Source: Andrena cerasifolii (taxonomy: Eukaryota; Arthropoda; Insecta; Hymenoptera; Andrenidae). From it: a stretch of 64,000 nucleotides of DNA. The notes beneath the pieces were generated by a model. The model saw nothing but the letters and a program-made list of their open reading frames with translations. It was not told the origin of the DNA and did no database searches. This document shows positions 55,895 through 64,000 of the stretch, piece after piece. The DNA is taken from NCBI RefSeq assembly GCF_050908995.1, contig NC_135132.1, positions 677,001 to 741,000 of the forward strand, written 5' to 3'. The position numbers and the translations under genes are program-made. The first letter of the stretch is position 1. Each line of letters starts with the position of its first letter.

Positions 55895-58249
55895 GGACAG
55901 TGTAATTTAAAAAATGCTGTTAGCGTCGTATTACGGGGATTATTTGCGATATCATTGGCATTATTTTCAGTGAAATAGACGCGTTGCCCATTTTCTAAAT
56001 GCACGGCAACATGAGTGATTGTAGGCGCTTGTTCGTGTACACTGAACGATAAAATCCGCCACGCTGCCTCGGAGCTACATATGTATCATCCGGATTGATA
56101 TTGTAGAATCTCATTTGTAGATTGTATGCTGAAAGTAGCCTGATCGCTGCCTTTATTTATGTACTTACACACATAGTTAATGGATTACTATGAACTACAT
56201 AATTCAACGTTGATGTGCCCGTCAAAAATTGTAAGGAGAACTGGATTATAGGGTACAACCCATCGGTTATCTATTTCATTGTTCCGGTTAGTTGCAGTTT
56301 CTCCGCTGTCATCAGGTGACAACCTACTGTATTTGGGATACCCATCATTACCAGTAGATGTGCAAGTTTGAAAATGTTTTGGATATTTTTTGGTGCAAAC
56401 TCCTTCACGCATGCAAGGCGAATTTGTATTTAACGCGCCGCATGGGCCATGAATCCATATGCTATGACACAATATCGTGTAACGTTGGGCCTGTCTGTTT
56501 ATTTGGCAATTCTGCTGAAAGTACTTTATCTATCTGGTCCAGTCTAATTTTGTTTTGCAACCATAGCAGAAGATGGACATCAGGCAGTCCACGTTTCTGC
56601 CATTCGACAGTGTACATGTAGCAGCGAGTTGGGCCAAATATTTTGACTTTATTAATTAAAAACATTAGTTTTTGAATTTTCAAATGAAATACCCTGTTTA
56701 CTATGTCGTATCTGTCTTGTGGTGTTGTATTGGTATGGAGACTTTTTTTTAATTTCAGTCCACTTAGGATTACAGGTGCAAGTAATAAACAAATCAGGTT
56801 TGCCATAGTTCCTAACGTAAGTCATCGCATGTTGTGTTCGTTCATGGCAATCCAGTAAAAGATGATGATAATATGACCACCTCGCCGATATCGCTAACAT
56901 GTTCGTTTTCCCGCAAAGCATCTAGCAAATGGATGTAATTTTCCCGTCGTAGTTTTGTTTGATTATTTCAAATGTAGGCTAAATGTTCCGATTCTATTTT
57001 AGCAAACTGATCTACCAAATACTGGTTCATTAGCATTCTACATCTAAGTATTGTATTAAAATTATTGAGCCTTGTCATTATTCGGTAACAGTAATAATTC
57101 ATACATGGCACCGTTTTACGTAGTGATGTCCTAGTTATTGAGTCAAGTTGAGAAATATTTATCGAATAACCGTGTTTGCCTCTACATAATATTAAAGGAT
57201 ATTGCAAGGTGTCATAAGCTCTGTGACTTCAAGCAATTTTGTGAAGGTTGTTATCTCGACTACAGAATACTATAACTCTTCTGTTAAATTGTTGCCCGGT
57301 TATCACAACAGCTACTTCACTCGTAGAAGGGGCGTTATACCGGCCACGATGTTCATCGACAGGCACTTTGTCGGCGTGGATAACAATTTTGAAGTTCGGT
57401 ACGTTTCGTGAGACACTATCAATCGCAATTTTAAAAGACTGAATTTTTATGGCAGTGTAACATTTCTTGCAAATACCTCACCAAGGAAGTATCAAGAGCT
57501 TGTCGAGCGATGTTACATCGACTTGAAGCTTGTATTTCAGGGTCCGCGATAAAATAAATCTGGAGGAATTTGTGATCATTTTGATCAGAAGGAAACAGAC
57601 TATCGGCCCAATGGTATACTTGTCCTTGTACCTCAAAAGTCGGCATAAAGCCACAATCGATAAATTGTGTACTCATAAATGAGGTCATTTGAAATGCATT
57701 ATTATACTAACGTATGTGGTTCATAAATTCGTACATAAATTTGTTCTAGTTTAATTTTCCCTTGCAAACAACACATACCTTTTGATTCGTCTTTCCATTT
57801 CAGAGCTGAACAATATTTACCAACAATAGACATAGTACCTACAGAAACTGAAGTATCATTTTTATAATTTATGGATGAATCATAATTCATAGCGGAATAT
57901 TCTTTATCGGACCACAAACCATTTATTCACATTTATACCACATTTATTCTTTCATTTCGAGTTACACGTCTCCTTTCTCTGACATTAGCATGTCTGGTCC
58001 TGTCAGCAGATAGACGATTGTTTCGCTCAACAGAGGACTCCCTTTCTCGCTCAGAATGTTGCTTATTTCGAAGTGCAGAGTGACGATTGTTACGTTCAAT
58101 AGACGACTGTCTTTGTCTTTGTAAAGCCGTTCTTTCTCTGGTATTTGACAATCGAGATTCTCTTTCTTGGTCAGTGTCATTAATACAGGATAAACGAAAT
58201 CTTTAGCGCCCGATGTACCACGACCTATTTTTGTTTTCCGTCTCGGCAT
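55895..58249 (-). pseudogene. Helitron Rep (HUH nuclease) domain, inactivated
   Basis: N-terminal part from ATG 58249 (MPRRKTKIGRGTSGAKD; Arg-rich SNTRERTALQRQ repeats in another frame), then CSALKWKDESKGMCC, MPTFEVQGQVYHWADSLFPS, YGKPDLFITCTCNPKW and HGPCGALNTNSPCM, RWVVPYNPVLL, INYVCKYINKGSD. The YxxxY pair of catalytic tyrosines is present in NYVCKY (about 56170). The HUH motif reads GLPDVHLLLW (about 56575), with Asp where the family has the first His, so the nickase would be inactive. Several frameshifts and a TGA (after QYQSG) are further damage. It ends at TTLTAFFKLHC near 55895. Confidence 0.88.
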
Positions 58250-58759
58250 AATGGGTAATCACGTTGAAATAAAATGAAAAAGTATATGTATGTATGGATG
58301 GATTCGTTTAGTTAATGATTAATGATTAATGATAAAGATAATGATAGAAAATCGAAATAATTAAGAAGCTATTTAAAGCACGGTCAAGCTGTAGGTGTGA
58401 GATACAGGTCCATATGCGCAATATGTAGAATCTGGATCTTATACATAGCGTGGCGAGCACCGCTCTGCGCGAAAGAGATGCGCGTGACGGTTGCCGCACA
58501 GTGGTGGGGATGCTGAGTCACATCGTATAGCTGTACTGTGAGCGCTGCGATTTAGGCAAATCTTGCTTCACTAAAATCGTCATTGCTCGACTTCTTTTTG
58601 TTATAGGTTAATGTTGCATACACTAAAACCTTCCTCGAGAAATGCTCTACCAAACGGTGAAAACCGCATCACAATCCGTCCAGTGGTTCTCGAGATTAGC
58701 GCGATCAAACATACAGACGCCTACCGGGGACTTTATTTTGTACTATGTAGAGATAGAGA

Positions 58760-59028
58760 TTCTGTATTACACGCCTTCCCATATTACACAGTTCGACAGC
58801 TATCTGAACTTGTAACATTCAATAGCCGTTTCTTATGAGTTTTCGTGCCCTGAAAACGAATCCGTACCCGTTTGTCGCCATCACCCTCAGTTTTTCAGAA
58901 ATTCGATTTTGAAAAGAAACTACAAATTTTCATCTTTGAACATCTTTTGTGTCGAAACGGTAATAGTTATTCGGTTGCTCGTTCCGTGAAATTATTCTAT
59001 AAACGCTCCCGAATACAACGATAGGGTA
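58760..59028. other. Flank; possible inverted duplicate of 55750-55870
   Basis: GCCCTGAAAACGAATCCGTA and TCGAAATTCGATTTT-like stretches near 58850-58930 resemble the inverse of about 55760-55830, so part of the repeat beside the Helitron may be duplicated here. Confidence 0.4.
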
Positions 59029-59932
59029 GACCGGGGCGGTAGTAACACTTTGACTTTGGAATACGATTACGCAAAAACTATTACAGTTACAACAACAGTT
59101 TTTTTTACGAAAATGTTACTTACTTATCTGACATTATTTTAGCCACAACAGTTTCGCTGCATGTCAAGTAATATTCCGGTTATTAATAAAAAATGAGAAG
59201 CGGAGAAAGTGTTAAAACCGTCCCTGATTCCGGGTCGGTTGTAACACTGCATGGAGTCTATAGTAGCACAAATTTAACTTTACAAAATTAAAATATTTAT
59301 TGATTTTAATTATTACAATAAATAAAAAAAGTAAAATTTATAATCAATTATGCGGTGTCGCCATTGTGGCAGAAATAGAAAACGTTTTGGCTGGTGCATT
59401 CTTCAGGTGATCAGTCTTACATTCATTACATTGCACCCATTTTTTATTTGGTTTGCTTGTGCTGTGCTATAGGATTCCATGCAAACAAGGCAATATTATA
59501 AATCTTCATTATCACTATTGGGTTCTGTCGCGGCACAACCGACCCCGACTGCCAATGTTACAATCGCCCCCGACCAGGTTTTTGAACTTAAATTATAAAT
59601 TTTTATTAACGAGATATTTAAAAATGATAACTAACAATTAGTATTACTTAAAAAATGACCAAATTAAATATTAAAAAATAGAGAAAACACGTACTTGCAA
59701 AGGGAGTATTTATATTACAATTTTAAATCTGTAACGAAAAGTTACTTTAGGGTATTGAATAGTTATTGTCTTCACTATGCACGTCTATTGTGTATCTATA
59801 CTGCTAAGATATGGATGTGTGTATTCGAAATGTCATTCTTCATCATATGTATATCCAAAATTTATTATAGTATATCATAAATTTATATTAACGTGTTACA
59901 ATTGCCCCCCCCTGTTACTATCGCCACCGGTT
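59029..59932 (-). mobile_element. DNA transposon remnant with GACCGGGGCGGTAGTAACA ends
   Basis: The left end GACCGGGGCGGTAGTAACA and the right end TGTTACTATCGCCACCGGTT are inverse and are flanked by TA. Inside, on the minus strand, pieces read CLVCMESYS and NKKWVQCNECKTDHL (about 59390-59500), a Cys-rich zinc-finger (PHD-like) pattern seen at the C terminus of some CENP-B/pogo-type transposases. Stops and a frame change show it is a remnant. Confidence 0.6.
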
Positions 59933-59984
59933 TACAGTATAAGTTACTATTGCATTATGAACATTTAAATATGTTTAAACATCG

Positions 59985-60310
59985 ATCAAAGGGAAAAGGA
60001 CACCTGAAATACACCAATTTTCGCAGATACCTTTCTATATATTTCAAAAACTGAGGGGCTAGGAGAAAATTAGAGCCCTCCACGCGATACAGCATACATT
60101 TTTTCTTCGGAAAGCACCAACAGAAGTGGTAAGTCACGTTTGTTTCAATACAGAAGCGAAATAGTTTGGCAAAACGCATGGTGCCGACAGTAGTAGTCAA
60201 CGGCGCACAGTGGGACAAACTGCTCCTTTTTGTGTCAAAATCGTAGAACTTTTGATAGGAATAAGATAGAGGGATGAATCTTTTTAATAAAATGGATAAT
60301 GAATAAGAGG
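59985..60310. repeat. Interspersed repeat with CACAGTGGGACAAACTG
   Basis: The segment is the inverse of 55466-55616 plus the terminal part of the 28205 family (GTGTCAAAATCGTAGAACTT). The word GGCGCACAGTGGGACAAACT at about 60208 is the inverse of TTTGTCCCACTGTGCG at 28530. Confidence 0.6.
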
Positions 60311-60505
60311 GATAAATTGCATAGGTCCTCGATCGAGAATCATTAACCAATCCTACATATCTACTTTTACTATAATCATGCTTCAAGTGATTGAAGAGAG
60401 GTAAGTAAATTGAAACGAGTGAATACTTACGTTATTTGTTGCAAAATGAATGTGTAATCATAACGAAATATACATTTACTTTAAAATAGTTTTCAGCCTG
60501 TTTAA

Positions 60506-61231
60506 GGGGAGGTTCTGGTCTAGAGCCCCCCAAAAATAGGTGATATTTAGGAATTAATTAAAGGAAAACTACTATATATAATTTAATGGGACTTGTTGCA
60601 TTGTATTAAGGATGTCTTAGATTATAGAAATATATTTTTTGTTTTATAATTAATCATTGCAGACAGCCTTGGGGAGCCGTTAAAGTCAAGGCGTCAAAAA
60701 ATTGATCCAAATCGGTGGGACCTTTATCTTCAAAAGTTATTATCCGATTCGACTGAAACCTTGTTTACTTTGAAGATTATTCTTTTGGCTAGGGGGGGGG
60801 GCTAAAAAATACAAAAATTACATTTTTTTTAGAAAATAACGACACTTCAAGTTTGAAATCACTTTTCCCTGTATTTTTCGTCCTTTAATCGCCTTTGAAA
60901 ATTATAAATTTTTAACTTTTTGTATTTTTTAGCGCCCACCTAGCCACAAGAATAATCTTCAAAATAAAAAAAGTTTCTGTCGAATCGGATAATAACTTTT
61001 GAAGATACAGGTCCCACCGTTTTGAGAACACTGTTTCGAGAAAAACGCATTTGAAGTTTTATGTGAGCGCCGGAGTGGACGGTTGTTGCCCATGCATTTG
61101 CCGCTACTCAAATGGCTATAACTTGGGGAATTTTACAAATTTCAACAAATCCTTTTAAACACGTTTTCCTAAAAGGTTGAACATTCGAAAAATGAAATAA
61201 AAAAAATCGACATTTAGACCAGAACCTCCCC
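60506..61231. mobile_element. Foldback MITE with GGGGAGGTTCTGGTC ends and TTAA duplication
   Basis: GGGGAGGTTCTGGTCTA at the left and TAGACCAGAACCTCCCC at the right are flanked by TTAA (60502-60505 and 61232-61235). The interior is also palindromic: TTATCCGATTCGACTGAAAC on the left with GTTTCTGTCGAATCGGATAA on the right. Length is 726 bp, with no transposase. TTAA suggests piggyBac-type mobilisation. Confidence 0.9.
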
Positions 61232-61235
61232 TTAA

Positions 61236-61660
61236 CGAAGAAAACGGATGTGACAGCGATGTGTTTAAGCACCAAACCTCGAACATTTTTCTTGTTTGTC
61301 AAAAGTTGTTATCGATTTTTTCAACTTAAATCACATTTTTCTTCGAAACCTGAAGGGCTAGATCAATTCCGCGGCCATATTTGAATTCAGCGCGTCAAAA
61401 TCTATAGGAAATGATGTATAACAAGTAAACGAAAAACTTAAACCACAACTTATAACGTAAAAACCGAAATATTCTTCGAAAATGTCAACTTTGACTACGA
61501 TTTTCAAGGTCAAAACTTGTTTGGCATACATTCTCAACATTTTTCCCTTAGTCTGCAACATCTTAGCTTTAACCTCCAAAAAGATTCATCCCTCTATCTT
61601 ATTCCTATTAAAAGTTCTACGATTTTTACATAAAAAAGGAGCAGGTTGTCCCACTATGCG
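61236..61660. repeat. Interspersed repeat (28205 family)
   Basis: TTCGAAACCTGAAGGGCTAG through AAAATCTATAGGAAATGATG and GCAGGTTGTCCCACTATGCG match the copies at 28205 and 52200. The 73- and 121-codon frames crossing it are not conserved as proteins. Confidence 0.6.
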
Positions 61661-61663
61661 CCG

Positions 61664-62110
61664 TGTGACGGTTGTGGAGGTCCACATTCACGGAACTCCT
61701 GTAGGTTTCGTAATGCGATGCGCAATAGCTGCGGGAAACAGGGACACATCGCGAGGGTCTGTAGGGCAAAGAGACCAGCGTAGACTGCAGGCCAAATTAC
61801 AGAGACCGAGTTACCGGCGGATCAGATTGATGTTTTACAACGTTTGAACGAGGTGCATGACATTCGCGTCGCGACGTTCACGGCCAAGCGAATGATTAAC
61901 GTTCAAATCGACGGGTGCAACCTGGAGATAGAGCTCGATACTGGAGCACCTTGCGGAATTATCAGCGAAGAGATTCTAAGTACGATTAAACGAAATTTTG
62001 TTTTGCAGCCAACCGATAGATAGTTTGCAAGTTACACGGGTTATCGCGTTCGCTGTATTGGCCGCATTCCCGTCAATGCGACGGCTCCATATCAATACTA
62101 CACATTACGA
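61664..62110 (+). pseudogene. Ty3/gypsy-type gag zinc knuckles and protease, fragment
   Basis: CDGCGGPHSRNSC and NSCGKQGHIARVC are two consecutive zinc knuckles; the first Cys of the second one is Arg here. After a TAG the same frame reads MINVQIDGCNLEIELDTGAP and CGIISEE, the aspartic protease with its DTG active site (61937-61945), then after another TAG FASYTGYRV and CIGRIPVNAT. The pattern fits gypsy retrotransposons. No reverse transcriptase or LTR follows, so this is an isolated fragment. Confidence 0.82.
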
Positions 62111-62780
62111 TATTACACAAGCAATTTAGCGCACATCAAAATAGGACACAGAATATAGTGCACATACAATTTAGAACAGTGGTGAGCAACCTTTGGTCCG
62201 AAGTAGGCTACAAGTGGAAACCTACTACTCTATGCGGGCCACAATATTAAATACATAAATACACTAATCAAATAATTTTACTTTATGGGATGAATTTGTT
62301 ATTTCTGACATTGATTTACAATAAAACTTTTTTTTTTAAATTTGATTTACAGTTTATTAGTAATATATACACAGTAATATATACTTACCTACATAATATA
62401 TTATAAACAGGTATATGTGATATTTTTCTAATTAAATGAAATTAAATAACTATTCAAATTTACTTAATTTCTTCTCCTGTTCCGTACGTACTAACGTCTC
62501 CATGGTTAGATTGAAACTGATGGAGAATCAAAATTAACACTTGCCGCTTGTATCAAAGGACGCGCAAGACGCAGCGTCTTATTGACGTGCTGCAAAATTG
62601 ACGCGTACCGTTAAAAAATTGGATGCGCAAGACGAAGCGTCATATTGACGCGACAGCAAAATAACGCGTGCCGCTCGTGTGCACTGGGCCTTAGATAGAA
62701 ATAGATTCGTTCTACACCCCACACCAAATCTAAACTATAAACTGTGCGCGGAACTATTACGTTACTAACCACGCTCGGTT
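62111..62780. other. No gene; hAT-like end at 62177
   Basis: CAGTGGTGAGCAACCTTTGG at 62177 followed by GCGGGCCACA (about 62237) is typical of hAT element ends, but the mate is not found. The rest is AT-rich DNA with imperfect direct copies of TGCGCAAGACG.GCGTC at about 62560-62660. Confidence 0.45.
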
Positions 62781-62789
62781 TTGATTCGG

Positions 62790-62970
62790 GTCCCAGAACC
62801 TAAGGAGGTCTTCGGATCCCGACTGGGCACGCTTGCGCGGTAACCTATCACGGCGCATGGTGGCCTCTTTAGCGTTTTGCAGTTTGTCTGACAACGCAGT
62901 CATGCTGCGGCAAAGGAACGGTTGGAAGGGAAAGCAGGCGAGTGAGGGGCCCTACCGCTAGATAGCGCTG
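62790..62970 (-). mobile_element. Half of a hAT-type MITE related to 8533-8771
   Basis: Read on the minus strand from 62970: CAGCGCTATCTAGCGGTAGG, GCCCCTCACTCGCCTGCTTT and later CGTTGTCAGACAAAC and CTAAAGAGGCCACCATG match the MITE inside LINE-1. The second end and a target duplication were not found. Confidence 0.65.
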
Positions 62971-63086
62971 ATACACGGGAGCTTTCCAATGGCTCGTGAT
63001 CTGGCGAGCAGTGGGAAAGTCCCCAAAGGTATAGCATGTTTGGTACTCACATTCGTTTACCTTTTCTATCTATGTGTAGGATCAAG

Positions 63087-63180
63087 GAAAAAAGGGAAGC
63101 CTCGACACGGGACTCGAAACCGCGATCTGCAGATTCGTTGCGTGCTGGCCAGTCGCCTTAGCCACCTTGGCTACCCCGGG
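63087..63180 (-). mobile_element. tRNA-derived SINE head, second copy
   Basis: On the minus strand GGTAGCCAAGGTGGCTAAGG (A-box region), CTGGCCAGCACGCAACG, and GCGGTTTCGAGTCCCGTGTC (B-box region) then GAGGCTTCCCTTTTTTCC. It matches the copy at 4275-4372 through the core and the tail. The acceptor stem does not close. Confidence 0.65.
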
Positions 63181-63300
63181 AGATGGAGTACCTGGGTACC
63201 CGTGAGATACCCGGAGAGAGAAAAATTTCCCGGGTAGGCGCTACCCGGGTAAACTACCCGGGATACCCCAGACACCCGACTCTCAGAGACCCGAGATCTC
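63170..63300. repeat. CCCGGG/ACCCGG-rich patch
   Basis: TACCCGG or CCCGGG occurs at least six times in about 110 bp (TACCCGTGAG, ATACCCGGAG, TTCCCGGGTAGG, CTACCCGGGTAAACTACCCG). Because CCCGGG is palindromic the patch can fold in several ways. It directly abuts the SINE head. Confidence 0.7.
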
Positions 63301-63436
63301 ATAGAATACCGTTCCATACTTGTAGCCACACTGAACGGCGTGGCCTTCGGGTCGAAGGCTTCGACCCCCGTGGAGACAGGAATACCCATTAAGAAGTGAG
63401 AAATCTCCAGTTTTGAATTTCTCATCAGATCTTTGC

Positions 63437-63860
63437 GGAAACGACGCCAAACGATTCCTTATGTTTCTCTGATGAAAATACCACCAAGAACGATGTAATT
63501 CGGACCATAATGAAGAAATTTCCATGAACAAATGTTTTGCATAATTTCAAATTCACTTCGTCAAAAATTGTCCGATTTACATGAAATTTGTTATGATTTT
63601 CATCGGAAAAACATAAGGAATTCATCGGTGTCACTTCCATATCGATACGATAAAGAGTTAAGAATTATTTTATTTCTGAATCAGGTATGAATCCTCGACC
63701 GACCGCAGTGAATCGAGGTCGGCCCCCCGTAGTCGAGGGTAAAATATTCATTATAGTATATTAAGTATATTAAAATTAAGAAGTTCTTTATTGTTCATCG
63801 TGTCGATATGGAAGTGATACCAATGGATTTCTGGCGTTCTCTCGATTAAAATTATACTTT
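63437..63860. repeat. Relative of the 4697-6284 foldback element
   Basis: GATGTAATTCGGACCATAAT and AATTGTCCGATTTACATGAA match the core of the 5800-5890 region, and GTGTCACTTCCATATCGATA (63627) with its inverse near 63800 matches the arm sequence at 5938. The last 140 bases of the window are AT-rich with nothing recognisable. Confidence 0.6.
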
Positions 63861-64000
63861 TACACCAGCAACACAATCATAAGAAGAGTAGACTTTTTTT
63901 AGCACACTCTCTTATTTTAGTGAGCAGGGAAAAATTAAATAAACATAAAATTGGATGAAAATGTTAGAGGGGTTAAAAAATCGAATAAAGAGAAGTGGTA

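Larger units (their letters stand above)
50290..58759 (-). mobile_element. Helitron, decayed, interrupted, with inverted 5' terminus at both ends
   Basis: On the minus strand the element starts near 58759 (TCTCTATCTCTACATAGTA... after an A) and encodes Rep (about 58249-55895) and helicase (51727-50441). At the opposite end, where a CTRR end with a 3' hairpin is expected, there is instead an inverted copy of the 5' terminus (50290-50377): both ends carry AAAATAAAGTCCCCGGTAGG and ATCTCGAGAACCACTGGACG, pointing inward. About 4.2 kb of foreign repeats (51728-55894) replaces the link between Rep and helicase. Confidence 0.85.

Noticed and set aside
63087..63180. Functional tRNA gene
   Set aside because: A- and B-box regions are recognisable but no acceptor stem forms and the tail is shared with another SINE copy.

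Overview
This window looks like a TE-rich, gene-poor stretch of an insect nuclear genome, probably hymenopteran and possibly an ant. The evidence is a high A+T background, GT-AG introns of about 90 bp, Helitron, mariner, hAT and piggyBac-type remnants, APE-type LINEs, and one exon of an SLC17 (insect inorganic phosphate cotransporter-like) gene. Nothing prokaryotic is present: no operons, ribosome binding sites or CRISPR. The species assignment is inference.

Layout. 1-6.4 kb: several foldback (inverted-repeat) elements, an AAGACGTC-rich cluster and a tRNA-derived SINE. 6.7-10.6 kb: LINE-1 copy (minus strand), 3'-truncated at a (GA)n tract and carrying a hAT MITE with a perfect 8-bp target duplication. 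11.3-16.3 kb: nested foldback elements of mariner and TTAA type. 17.3-21.3 kb: small MITEs in plain AT-rich DNA. 21.85-27.06 kb: a 5.2-kb palindrome whose two arms each carry a two-intron, DD39D mariner-like transposase gene. 29.0-29.5 kb: a solo LTR with 5-bp target duplication. 29.7-39.06 kb: LINE-2 copy (plus strand), split by a 5.4-kb composite insertion and again by a MITE. 39.4-40.2 kb: a foldback carrying a possibly captured exon. 41.2 kb: the orphan SLC17-like exon. 42.4-43.65 kb: three tandem SINE-like units, one with a 5S rRNA-derived head. 44-49.4 kb: LINE-3 copy, nearly full length. 50.3-58.8 kb: a Helitron (minus strand) whose middle is replaced by other repeats and which has an inverted copy of its own 5' end where its 3' end should be. 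59-64 kb: more DNA-transposon remnants, a Ty3/gypsy gag-protease fragment, a second tRNA-type SINE and a CCCGGG-rich patch.

Almost everything recognisable is mobile DNA. The genes do not form a pathway; their relationships are nesting and parasitism. Nesting gives relative ages: LINE-2 and LINE-3 were inserted before the CAGTATT...CTCGTTAGCG MITEs that interrupt them, and LINE-1 before its hAT MITE. The most unusual objects are the double-transposase palindrome, the 5S-headed SINE tandem, a 2.7-kb non-coding block present twice almost unchanged (33.8-36.5 and 52.7-55.4 kb), and the exceptional density of foldback elements. All alignments were made by eye; percentages are deliberately not given.
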